Part shown: positions 32,588 to 42,484 of the stretch, in pieces
Layout: every line of letters begins with the position of its first letter
How positions within the stretch are numbered: position 1 is the stretch's first letter
Assembly (NCBI RefSeq): GCF_029867415.1
Contig: NC_081180.1
Span: forward strand, 235,267,761 to 235,331,760
DNA length: 64,000 nt
DNA from: Vicia villosa
Taxonomy: Eukaryota > Streptophyta > Magnoliopsida > Fabales > Fabaceae
Direction of reading: 5' to 3'
Translations under genes and position numbers: made by a program
Notes under the pieces: model-generated
What the model was told of the DNA's origin: nothing
The model's input: only the letters and a program-made list of their open reading frames with translations
The model's database searches: none

Positions 32588-32775
32588 ACCCGCTAGGTCG
32601 ACGTAACTAGGCAAAAATAAGGGCATCCCGGCAAACCAAAAGGGTTTGGGCAAAAATTAGGGATAAAACAAAAGAGAATAACCCGCTAAGTCGAAAACCC
32701 GAAAGGGCGACTTAGGCAAAAAGGGGTATCCCGCTGGATTGAAAACCCGAAAGGGCGATCCAGGCAAAAGTTAGG
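32588..32775 (+). repeat. array of four stem-loops after the integrase stop
   Basis: Four units framed by CCCG...GGCAAAA. Unit 3: CTAAGTCG (32686-32693) pairs with CGACTTAG (32708-32715). Unit 4: CTGGATTG (32734-32741) pairs with CGATCCAG (32756-32763). Both enclose the same loop, AAAACCCGAAAGGG, which can itself form CCC-GAAA-GGG. Unit 2 pairs CAAACC (32632-32637) with GGTTTG (32643-32648). Unit 1 pairs GCTAG with CTAG-GC, with one bulged base (32592-32612). Stem sequences differ but pairing is kept. Confidence 0.8.
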
Positions 32776-33912
32776 GATCAAAAGCGAGAGGCTGCAGTCT
32801 GAATATCCTTCACAAAGACCACTATACGCCCTTGGCAGAACGGACGGATCAATCCAAAGCAAAGCATTGAGAGGATCAAGGATATGGGAACTGTAGCAAT
32901 ATCAATTTTAATGGAAATTCGAGCATTTCTCTTTGCCATTTTGCTCTTTGAATTTTATTTTCTTTTTCGCAACTACCTCATTTAGGAGTTGCTTCCTTGT
33001 ACAGAAGCCTATTCATAGGCATTCCATCAATAAAATGATCTTGTGACAAAAGCTTTCTTTCTTTCTTTTCATTTTTTTTTCACATGCGAGGTGTGATTTT
33101 ATTCGTTATTAAACATTGCATTGAAAGCATGGGGGATAATAATCACAAATCAAAACGAAACATGACGTTACCTAAACATAAAAAGTGCTCTAAGGGACAC
33201 CATTTGCATCCAAACATTGTTTTCTGTGCAGGTTCTAGCCGTCATCTCGGCTTACGACATGTCACAATGGTCGTCGTCATCCCACGTGAAAGTTCAAACG
33301 TATAATTCAGCAGTACTGGTAAGCATGGGGCACCTGAAGAGGTCCATGTCCCTCTTCCAGATGACAGACGAAGAATGGTTTCTCAAAACTCATGATTCCC
33401 CAAGCCGTATAGGATGTAAGGAAAGTCGGGCGAAGTCACCTCCTCCCCAACGGAGCTATGTTCTAATCTTCAACACTGTTGCCAATAATCTTTGGTACTG
33501 AGGTTTCCAACGCCCACTCACAATGGCGTCTCAAGAGAATAAGCAACAGACCCCAATGATCCCGCTCCGCTACCTCATCATTGCCTTTATTTGGCACTCT
33601 GCATATAGCGTTCACTGCATATAACATGGCATCGTCAAAAGCGTAGCATATCCGTCAAAGCAGATCATCACGCCATAGAAAAATTCAAACATGCATACAA
33701 AGCATAAGCCAGATATTACAAATCACCACTCAATCAAGACAATGATACTTCCCCACATAAAATATTGTCCTTACAAACTTCGATATCTGCTACTACATTA
33801 CAAATATCCTTATGCCACGGTGCCGATACCTGGTATCCTTAATCCCCAAAAGAAGTCTCGTTTTCTCTCTCCAATATGGATCGGATGCAATGTCTTTCTT
33901 CGTCAGAATCGT
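32776..33912 (+). other. proximal 3' UTR of A
   Basis: Non-coding sequence between the hairpin array and the tandem repeats. An AATAAA lies at 33031-33036 within a T-rich context, a possible early polyadenylation signal. Short frames at 33084-33963 show no similarity. Confidence 0.5.
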
Positions 33913-34430
33913 TGTCTCCGAGGTTATTTCCCGGGTGCTGCGGGCAGATTAGAGCGTGAATGAGGGTGGGCATTCAACCCATCTCATTTTTCAACCGTTT
34001 GAATAACCATACTTGGTGTGTGGCAATTCGAACGATTGCCGCTCTTGAAGAGTTACACCCCGCCTTTTGGCCTGAGGGACCGATGTAATTCTTATGCTTC
34101 GCAAGCATCAATATCTCCGTAATTTCCAGTGGTTACTTCCATCTTCTTGTCTAGTCTAGTCGTCACTAATCTTGTTGTGGTTATTTCCCGTGTGCTGCGT
34201 GCAAATTAGAGTGCGAATGAGGGTGGGCATTCAACCCATCTCATTTTCAACCGTTTGAATAACCATACTTGGTGTGTGGCAATTCGAACGATTGCCGCTC
34301 TTGAAGAGTTACACCCCGCCTTTTGGCCTGAGGGACCGATGTAATTCTTGTGCTTCGCAAGCATCAACATCTTCGTGATTATGTCTTTTGATCGAGTCTA
34401 GTCATCACTAGTCTCTGTGTTTCCTTCCCC
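33913..34430 (+). repeat. tandem duplication of about 257 bp in A's 3' UTR
   Basis: Two adjacent copies, from about 33915 and about 34172, both starting GGTTATTTCCCG and containing TGAGGGTGGGCATTCAACCC (33960 and 34217) and CGAACGATTGCCGCTC. The last 60 bp of the unit are more diverged. Confidence 0.8.
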
Positions 34431-34644
34431 CGTATGGGAAAACTTTTCAAGTCCAACCCCCGTGTTGTGAATCCTTTGCCTTCCGACCTTCAAACCATTT
34501 CAAAGCCCAGTTCCCATCCTGGCAAACCCTTTCGAAACCCAGTTTCTGTCCTGGCAAGCCATTTCAAAACCAATTCCCAATCCCTAGCCTCAGTGTTGTT
34601 AATAATCTTCTTGTGCTCCGACCTAATTGTTGATCCTCGACTTT

Positions 34645-36390
34645 TTCATTTCTTGGGGATCGTAGGTCCGTTGACCTTATGCTCATCTTTGCCAATTCTT
34701 GGGGATCGTAGGTCCGTTGACCTTATCCTCATCTTTGCCAATTCTTATGGATCGTAGGTCCGTTGACCTTATCCTCATCTTTTTCATTCTTGTGGATCGT
34801 AGGTACGTTGACCTTATCCTCATCTTTTTCATTCTTGTGGATCGTAGGTCCGTTGACCTTATCCTCATCTTTTTCATTCTTGTGGATCGTAGGTCCGTTG
34901 ACCTTATCCTCATCTTTTTCATTCTTGGGGATCGTAGGTCCGTTGACCTTATCCTCATCTTTGCCAATTCTTGTGGATCGTAGGTCCGTTGACCTTATCC
35001 TCATCTTTTTCATTCTTGTGGATCGTAGGTCCGTTGACCTTATCCTCATCCTTTTCAATTCTTGTGGATCGTAGGTCCGTTAACCTTATCCTCATCTTTG
35101 CCAATTCTTGTGGATCGTAGGTCCGTTGACCTTATCCTCATCTTTTTCATTCTTGTGGATCATAGGTCCGTTGACCTTATCCTCATCCTTTTCAATTCTT
35201 GTGGATCGTAGGTCCGTTGACCTTATCCTCATCTTTTTCATTCTTGTGGATCGTAGGTCCGTTGACCTTATCCTCATCTTTTTCGTTCTTGTGGATCATA
35301 GGTGCGTTGACCTTATCCTCATCCTTTTCAATTCTTGTGGATCGTAGGTCCGTTGACCTTATCCTCATCTTTTTCATTCTTGTGGATCGTAGGTCCGTTG
35401 ACCTTATCCTCATCTTTTTCATTCTTGTGGATCGTAGGTCCGTTGACCTTATCCTCATCCTTTTCAATTCTTGTGGATCGTAAGTCCGTTGACCTTATCC
35501 TCATCTTTTTCATTCTTGTGGATCGTAGGTCCGTTGTCCTTATCCTCATCCTTTTCAATTCTTGTGGATCGTAGGTCCGTTGACCTTATCCTCATCTTTG
35601 CCAATTCTTGTGGATCGTAGGTCCGTTGACCTTATCCTCATCTTTTTCATTCTTGTGGATCATAGGTCCGTTGACCTTATCCTCATCCTTTTCAATTCTT
35701 GTGGATCGTAGGTCCGTTGACATTATCCTCATCTTTTTCATTGTTGTGGATCGTAGGTCCGTTGACCTTATCCTCATCTTTTTCATTCTTGTGGATCGTA
35801 GGTCCGTTGACCCTATCCTCATCCTTTTCAATTCTTGTGGATCGTAGGTCCGTTGACCTTATCCTCATCTTTTTCATTCTTGTGGATCGTAGGTCCGTTG
35901 ACCTTATCCTCATCTTTTTCATTCTTGTGGATCGTAGGTCCGTTGACCTTATCCTCATCCTTTTCAATTCTTGTGGATCGTAGGTCCGTTGACCTTATCC
36001 TCATCTTTTTCATTCTTGTGGATCGTAGGTCCGTTGACCTTATCCTCATCTTTTTCATTCTTGGGGATCGTAGGTCCGTTGACCTTATCCTCATCTTTGC
36101 CAATTCTTGGGGATCGTATGTCCGTTGCCCTTATCCTCATCTTTGCCAATTCTTGGGGATCGTAGGTCCCTTGACCTTATCCTCATCTTTGCCAATTCTT
36201 GTGGATCGTAGGTCCGTCGACCTTATCCTCATCCTTTTCAATTCTTGTGGGTCGTAGGTCCGTTGACCTTACCCTAGTTTTGAGTCTTGGATCGTAGGTC
36301 CGTCGACCTTATCCTCATCCTTTTCAATTCTTGTGGGTCGTAGGTCCGTTGACCTTACCCTAGTTTCGAGTCATGGATCGTAGGTCCTAC
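34645..36390 (+). repeat. satellite-like array of 45/46-bp monomers in A's 3' UTR
   Basis: About 38 monomers built on GATCGTAGGTCCGTTGACC, TTATCCTCATC and a variable joiner. Joiners come in three types: TTTTTCATTC (45-bp unit), CTTTTCAATTC and TTTGCCAATTC (46-bp units). Monomers are ordered in triplets of about 136 bp in the middle, and an 11-monomer block is repeated with a shift of 500 bp (35100 to 35600). Hypervariable tandem repeats in the 3' UTR of Ogre elements are known and have seeded satellites in legumes. Because 45 is a multiple of three, spurious open frames run along both strands. Confidence 0.95.
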
Positions 36391-36704
36391 CTTTCCATCA
36401 AACCCGTATTTTCCAATCACAGTTTCATACAACAATCATTTCCTTTGAGAACCTTGTATTGGCACCTTGGGCTACGTTACAAGCTCTCACCATTCATCCA
36501 ATGACTCACTGTAAATATTTCCATCAGAAAAACAAAAATTCTCTTTCCCCAGCAGATATCAAAACAAAAATAAAGGAATAAAAACCACTCCATCTCCTCG
36601 GGACAAATTTCTGGTCTTCGGTATTTAATCTTCTTCTACTTCGAATGTTCGAAAGGCTGGCGCCAATCTCACCCTCAAGTATAAGACGATTAAATAAGGG
36701 CAAC
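36391..36704 (+). other. end of A's 3' UTR with putative polypurine tract
   Basis: No gene. The bases just before the 3' LTR, AAATAAGGGCAAC (36692-36704), are the candidate polypurine tract for second-strand priming. It is short and interrupted, so the call is tentative. Confidence 0.4.
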
Positions 36705-36801
36705 TGTCATACCCCAAATTTGTCCTACCCTTTAACTTCTAACTGGCTTAGGCTTTGCATTCATGTACATACATCACTTAGGTCATAATCCATATCCATG
36801 T
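36705..36801 (+). repeat. 3' LTR of A, first 97 bp
   Basis: Matches 18430-18526 of the 5' LTR almost base for base, then is cut by insertion B. The last five bases, CATGT (36797-36801), are the left target duplication of B; the uninterrupted LTR has CATGC. Confidence 0.92.
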
Positions 36802-38310
36802 TGTCATACCCTAATTTTTGACCCCCCTGAGATGACATATCTTCAGGATTTTCATCAAGTCAAAGTAAGTACCCAGGGCAGTCTGGCATTCAATCGAGGG
36901 TGTTCAAAGACAAGAAAACTCAGGCAAAGGATCAATCAATAGAGGGATTAGTCTCTAATACAATCATAAGACTCAAAAGCCTCATTATTACACCTATGAT
37001 TGATTAAGACACCCAGTCATCTAAGTACAGGATTACTCAGATCAACAGACTAGGGTTTGGAGCCTATCAAGGACTAAAATCAGGGATCACCTTTGGGAAA
37101 CCCTAAAAAGCCCCAGGAAACCATTCAAAGACATTAATCATCTTCAAATAACTCTTATGACAAGATCCACTGGACATTACACCTCAATTCAAAGTCTACA
37201 CTCATCATTGTCCTCTGGTCGACAATTAGGGTTTTTGACCTAATTCACCAAGATAGTTGACTTTTAATCAGGGCATGGATCCAAAACTCAAGACATGATT
37301 CAAGAATCTCTACTACCTCAATATAATCCATTTACATCATTCATTTGAGGAGAAGATCTTGTTTCTACACAAAAGCCCAAAAATTCACTTTGTCAGGAAA
37401 AGTCAACTGTGTGGGATCATCATTGACTTTTAAGGTTTTTGGTCAAAAAATGACTTTCAAAGATCAATATCATCAATATATGGATGTCAAAGTCATTTGA
37501 CCAAAGAAATTCATCAAGGAGCAAAAAGTCGGGAATTAGGGTTTTTGAGGGCATAGTGAGAACTCAAAATTTCACCTACACAACTCAAAAAACTTCCAAC
37601 ATGAAAGTTGTAGATCTTGCAAAATAAAACAACATCTCACATAAGAACTTTTTTCAAAAGATCAACCATTTCAAAAGACCAACTTTGGGCTCATTTTTCT
37701 CAAATTTCCCAAATGATTCTGAAGAAGACATATGTTAGAACAAGATTTGTTCTGATCAATTATCTTAGTTTTGATGGTAACAATAATATGAATTTTGCTT
37801 AAGATAATATGGTACTCTAATCTAATGCAATTTCCTTTTCAGGAAATATATAAAGAGTACGCATAATTCAGCGCTCAGAAGCTTTGTCTCAAAGGGTTCA
37901 GCATGCAACATCAGAACATGGTCTGGCAAGACATCAGAAGATGGTCGAAGCAGAATCAGAACATGGGTCTATGGAAGCATCAGAAGAACATGAGATCAGA
38001 AGCACTGAAGTTCTGATGGTATCACGCTCAGAAGCACTTCAAGGTCAGAAGATCAGAAGATGCTTTGCACCAAGCTGTTTGACTCTGATGATATTCAAAC
38101 GTTGTACTCACAAACATCAGATCAGAAGGAAGTACAAGTGGCAAGCTACGCTGACTGACAAAAGGAACGTTAAAAGCTACTATAGGCAACGTCAGTAGAC
38201 ACAGCGTGAACAAGGCTCGAGGTAGTTGACAAAAGCATATAACATTAAATGCGATGCTGTACGGAACACGCAAAGCATTAAATGCACTCAACGGTCATCT
38301 TCTCCAACGC

Positions 38311-38319
38311 CTATAAATA
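38311..38319 (+). promoter_or_regulatory. TATA box of the S1 LTR
   Basis: CTATAAATA, preceded by the conserved ACGGTCATCTTCT block; the same arrangement occurs in S2 at 52688-52697. Confidence 0.6.
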
Positions 38320-38558
38320 TGAAGTTCTGATGAGAAGCAAGGTTAACGATCCTGAACAAAACAACTCATATTAACTTGCTGAAACTCTGTTCTATTCAAA
38401 GCTCAGAATCTTCATCTTCATCAAAGCTCACTACATTGCTGTTGTAATATATTAGTGAGATTAAGCTTAAACGTTAAGAGAAATATCACAGTTTGTGATT
38501 ATAGCTTTTAAGAAGCAATTGTAATACTCTTAGAATTGATTACATTAAGTTGTAAGGA

Positions 38559-38750
38559 ACTAGAGTGATCGTGTGGATCAGAATACTCTAGGAAGTCTTA
38601 GAGGTTATCTAAGCAGGTTGTAACTAGAGTGATCGTGTGGATCAGAATACTCTAGAAAAGTCTTAGAGGGTATCTAAGCAGTTGTTCCTGGAGTGATCAG
38701 TGTGTGATCAGAAGACTCTGGAAGACTTAGTTGCTGACTAAGTGGAGAAC
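38559..38750 (+). repeat. three tandem 64-bp units in the S1 LTR
   Basis: Units begin near 38559, 38623 and 38687. Each contains CTAGAGTGATC and, in inverse order, ATCAG-A-ACTCTAG, so each unit can fold on itself. The third unit is the most diverged. Confidence 0.8.
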
Positions 38751-38941
38751 CATTGTAATCCGTGCGATTAGTGGATTAAATCCTCAGTTGAGGTAAATCA
38801 TCTCTGCGGGGGTGGACTGGAGTAGTTTAGTTAACAACGAACCAGGATAAAAATAACTGTGCAATTTATTTTTATCTGTCAAGTTTTTAAAGCTACACTT
38901 ATTCAAACCCCCCCTTTCTAAGTGTTTTTCTATCCTTCAAT

Positions 38942-38953
38942 TGGCATCAGAGC
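38942..38953 (+). promoter_or_regulatory. tRNA primer-binding site of S1
   Basis: TGGCATCAGAGC, one base off the common plant TGGTATCAGAGC site for initiator tRNA-Met, placed just after the LTR. Confidence 0.8.
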
Positions 38954-39025
38954 GCCGGTTCTAAGGTGCAAGCACTTAACCGTGTTTAGAAAAGATTCAG
39001 GAAGAGAAAAACGCTTCAGTAAAAG

Positions 39026-40945
39026 ATGGCTGATGAAACTGCAAAGTCTACACCTGCATCTACATCTGGCTCTGCTGAGCAACACAACGGTAACAATGGT
39101 TATACTAGACCGCCGGTATTTGATGGTGAAAACTTTGAATACTGGAAAGATAAACTGGAAAGTTACTTTCTTGGTCTAGATGGTGATCTATGGGATCTTC
39201 TGATGGATGGTTACAAACATCCAGTAAATGCCAGTGGCGTAAAGCTGACAAGGCAAGAAATGAATGATGATCAGAAGAAGCTTTTCAGGAATCATCATAA
39301 ATGCAGAACTGTTTTGCTGAATGCTATCTCTCATGCTGAGTATGAGAAGATATCTAACAGGGAAACGGCCTATGACATATATGAGTCCTTGAAAATGACT
39401 CATGAAGGAAATGCTCAAGTCAAGGAGACTAAAGCTCTCGCTTTAATCCAGAAGTATGAAGCCTTCAAGATGGAGGATGATGAAGACATTGAAAAGATGT
39501 TTTCAAGATTTCAAACTCTTACTGCTGGATTGAGAGTTCTTGACAAGGGATACACCAAGGCTGATCATGTAAAGAAGATCATCAGAAGCTTACCCAGAAG
39601 ATGGGGTCCTATGGTGACTGCATTCAAGATTGCAAAGAATCTGAATGAAGTTTCTCTGGAAGAGCTTATCAGTTCCTTGAGAAGCCATGAAATAGAGCTG
39701 GACGCAAATGAGCCTCAAAAGAAAGGTAAGTCTATTGCATTAAAATCCAATATCAAGAAATGCACTAACGCTTTTCAGGCTAGAGAAGAAGATCCTGAAG
39801 AATCAGAATCTGAAGAAGAAGATGAACTGTCTTTGATCTCCAGAAGGCTAAATCAACTCTGGAAGAACAAGCAAAGGAAGTTCAGAGACGTCAGAAGTTC
39901 AAAGAAATTTGAACGTGGAGAATCTTCTGATGACAGAAGATTTGACAAGAAGAAGGTCATGTGCTATGAATGCAATGAGCCTGGACACTTCAAGAATGAA
40001 TGTCCAAAACTTCAGAAGGAAAATCCCAAGAAGAAGTTTCATAAGAAGAAAGGTCTTATGGCAACCTGGGATGAGTCAGAAGATGATTCAGACTCTGAAG
40101 ATGAGCAGGCTAACTGTGCGCTGATGGCGACAGAAGATGACGGATCAGAATCTACATCAGAATCAGATTCTGAAGAGGTATTTTCTGAACTTACTAGAGA
40201 TGAGTTAGTTTCCGGTCTAACTGAACTTCTGGAATTCAAGTCTCAGATTAGTCTCAAATACAAAGAGCTGAAAAAGCTATTTGAATTTGAAACAAAGAAG
40301 CTTGAGTTGGAGAATTCTGAATTAAAAGAAAAACTTTTAAAATTATCCAATAATGTTGGATCTCCTTCTGATTCAGAAAAATCCACTCCTAGTCTAAACC
40401 ATATTCTGAAAGAATATGATTTAAGTTTCAGGAAGTTCTTATCTAGAAGTATTGGCAGAAGTCAGCTAGCTTCTATGATATATGTTGTGTCTGGAAACAA
40501 AAGAGTCGGCATTGGTTTTGAGGGTGAAACCCCATACAAACTTGAACCTGTTGATGAAATGAAATTCACATACAAGCCATTGTATGATCAGTTCAAGTAT
40601 GGCCACTCCCATGATATTAGGCACACTTCACATGCTCAAAGTTTTCACATAACACACACCAAAAAGCATGTGACACAACCTAGGAAATATCATGAAACTC
40701 ACATTAAAAATTATCATGTTGTTCCTCCTATTGCTTACAATGTTAAACCCAAGTTCAATCAGAACTTGAGAAAATCTAACAAGAAAGGACCCAAGAAGAT
40801 GTGGGTACCTAAGGATAAGATTATTCCTATTGCAGATATCCTTGGCTGCAAAAAGGATAAAGCACAACATGTCGTGGTACCTGGACTCTGGATGCTCACG
40901 ACACATGACAGGAAGAAGGTCTATGTTCCAAGACCTGGTGCTTAA
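39026..40945 (+). CDS. copia gag protein (element S1)
   Basis: A frame of 639 residues starting MADETAK, 87 bp after the LTR end. Gag packages the element RNA in cytoplasmic particles. The UBN2-type gag domain spans about residues 30-230, including FDGENFEYWKDKLESYF. One CCHC zinc knuckle, CYECNEPGHFKNEC, lies at about residues 313-326, and acidic Ser/Glu-rich stretches flank it. A coiled-coil-like segment follows (about 385-450). Near 40830-40900 the similarity moves to the next frame: the last 30 or so residues of this frame overlap the protease in a different phase. In related elements gag and pol form one frame, so this is a frameshift lesion. Confidence 0.9.
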   Translation: MADETAKSTPASTSGSAEQHNGNNGYTRPPVFDGENFEYWKDKLESYFLGLDGDLWDLLMDGYKHPVNASGVKLTRQEMNDDQKKLFRNHHKCRTVLLNAISHAEYEKISNRETAYDIYESLKMTHEGNAQVKETKALALIQKYEAFKMEDDEDIEKMFSRFQTLTAGLRVLDKGYTKADHVKKIIRSLPRRWGPMVTAFKIAKNLNEVSLEELISSLRSHEIELDANEPQKKGKSIALKSNIKKCTNAFQAREEDPEESESEEEDELSLISRRLNQLWKNKQRKFRDVRSSKKFERGESSDDRRFDKKKVMCYECNEPGHFKNECPKLQKENPKKKFHKKKGLMATWDESEDDSDSEDEQANCALMATEDDGSESTSESDSEEVFSELTRDELVSGLTELLEFKSQISLKYKELKKLFEFETKKLELENSELKEKLLKLSNNVGSPSDSEKSTPSLNHILKEYDLSFRKFLSRSIGRSQLASMIYVVSGNKRVGIGFEGETPYKLEPVDEMKFTYKPLYDQFKYGHSHDIRHTSHAQSFHITHTKKHVTQPRKYHETHIKNYHVVPPIAYNVKPKFNQNLRKSNKKGPKKMWVPKDKIIPIADILGCKKDKAQHVVVPGLWMLTTHDRKKVYVPRPGA

Positions 40946-42479
40946 GTCTGGAGGAGAAGTCAAGTTTGGAGGAGATCAGAAGGGCAAGATAATTGGCTCT
41001 GGAACTATAAAGTCTGGTAACTCTCCTTCCATTTCTAATGTACTTCTTGTAGAAGGATTAACACATAACCTCTTATCTATCAGTCAATTGAGTGACAATG
41101 GTTATGATATAATCTTTAATCAAAAGTCTTGCAAGGCTGTAAATCAGAAGGATGGCTCAATCCTATTTACAGGCAAGAGGAAGAACAACATTTATAAGAC
41201 AGATCTGCAAGATCTTATGAGTCAGAAGGTGACTTGTCTTATGTCTGTTTCTGAAGAGCAGTGGGTCTGGCACAGAAGATTAGGTCATGCTAGTTTGAGA
41301 AAGATTTCTCAGATTAACAAACTGGATCTTGTCAGAGGACTCCCTAATCTGAAATTCAAATCAGATGCTTTTTGTGAAGCATGTCAAAAGGGCAAGTTCT
41401 CCAAACCTGCATTCAAGTCCAAGAATGTTGTTTCTACCTCAAGGCCTTTAGAACTCTTGCACATTGATCTGTTTGGCCCAGTCAAAACAGCATCTGTCAG
41501 AGGGAAGAAATATGGATTAGTCATCGTAGATGATTATAGCCGCTGGACGTGGGTAAAATTCTTGAAACACAAGGATGAGTCTCATTCAGTGTTTTTTGAT
41601 TTCTGCATTCAGATTCAATCTGAAAAAGAGTGTAAAATCATAAAGGTCAGAAGTGATCATGGTGGTGAATTTGAGAACAGATACTTTGAAGAATTCTTCA
41701 AAGAAAATGGTATTGCCCATGATTTCTCTTGTCCTAGAACTCCACAGCAAAATGGAGTTGTAGAACGAAAGAATAGGACTCTGCAAGAAATGGCCAGAAC
41801 CATGATAAATGAAACCAATATGGCTAAGCATTTCTGGGCAGAAGCAATAAACACTGCATGCTATATTCAGAATAGAATCTCTATCAGACCTATTCTAAAT
41901 AAGACTCCTTATGAATTGTGGAAGAATAAAAAGCCCAACATTTCATATTTCCATCCTTTTGGATGTGTATGCTTTATTCTGAACACTAAAGATCATCTTG
42001 GTAAGTTTGATTCCAAAGCTCAAAAATGTTTCCTTCTTGGATATTCTGAACGCTCAAAAGGCTACAGAGTATACAATACTGAAACATTGATTGTAGAAGA
42101 ATCAATCAATATCAGGTTTGATGATAAGCTTGGTTCTGAAAAACCAAAGCAGTTTGATAATTTTGCAGATTGGGATATTGATATATCAGAAGTTGTTGAG
42201 CCAAGAAGCAACGCATCAAAAGTAGAGCTTCTCAGAAGCAAAGAATCGGAAGATCAAGTATCAGCTTCTCTGGAGAATCTAAGCATTTCTGAAGAACCAT
42301 CTGTCAGAAGATCATCCAGACTCATCTCTGGTCATTCAGAAGATGTCATTCTTGGAAAGAAGGATGATCCAATCAGAACAAGAGCATTCCTTAAGAACAA
42401 TGCAGACTGTCAATTAGGTCTTGTATCTTTGATCGAGCCAACTTCTGTTGAACATGCTCTAGAAGACCAGACTAGATAA
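40830..42479 (+). CDS. copia protease and integrase (element S1)
   Basis: A 549-residue frame. The aspartic protease motif is at residues 16-27 (WYLDSGCSRHMT). The gag-pre-integrase zinc region (WHRRLGHASL ... CEACQKGK) is at about 145-190. In the integrase core the first Asp (HIDLFGP) is near residue 212, the second (RSDHGGEF) is at 276 and the Glu (VERKNRT) at 312. The 35-residue gap between the last two is as expected, so the catalytic triad is complete. The C-terminal core (about 370-420) is also present. The frame ends at 42477 just before RT. One base appears lost, and a Trp-like codon has become TAG in the other phase. The first Met is not a true start; the product should be cut from a gag-pol polyprotein. 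Confidence 0.9.
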   Translation: MQISLAAKRIKHNMSWYLDSGCSRHMTGRRSMFQDLVLKSGGEVKFGGDQKGKIIGSGTIKSGNSPSISNVLLVEGLTHNLLSISQLSDNGYDIIFNQKSCKAVNQKDGSILFTGKRKNNIYKTDLQDLMSQKVTCLMSVSEEQWVWHRRLGHASLRKISQINKLDLVRGLPNLKFKSDAFCEACQKGKFSKPAFKSKNVVSTSRPLELLHIDLFGPVKTASVRGKKYGLVIVDDYSRWTWVKFLKHKDESHSVFFDFCIQIQSEKECKIIKVRSDHGGEFENRYFEEFFKENGIAHDFSCPRTPQQNGVVERKNRTLQEMARTMINETNMAKHFWAEAINTACYIQNRISIRPILNKTPYELWKNKKPNISYFHPFGCVCFILNTKDHLGKFDSKAQKCFLLGYSERSKGYRVYNTETLIVEESINIRFDDKLGSEKPKQFDNFADWDIDISEVVEPRSNASKVELLRSKESEDQVSASLENLSISEEPSVRRSSRLISGHSEDVILGKKDDPIRTRAFLKNNADCQLGLVSLIEPTSVEHALEDQTR

Positions 42480-42484
42480 TTGCT

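Larger units (their letters stand above)
37733..38939 (+). repeat. 5' LTR of S1
   Basis: TG...CA LTR of 1207 bp. It has a TATA box (CTATAAATA, 38311-38319) and three tandem 64-bp units near its end (38559-38750). S2's LTR (52106-53192) is clearly homologous but has one such unit and is 120 bp shorter. Confidence 0.9.

Noticed and set aside
34683..36257. Long overlapping reading frames on both strands with 15-residue repeats
   Set aside because: They follow from a 45-bp tandem monomer (15 codons) without stops in some phases. Periodic frames on both strands and 46-bp units that break phase argue against a protein.
34645..36390. CRISPR-like regular repeats
   Set aside because: Repeats are head-to-tail with no unique spacers, in a plant retroelement 3' UTR; this is satellite structure.
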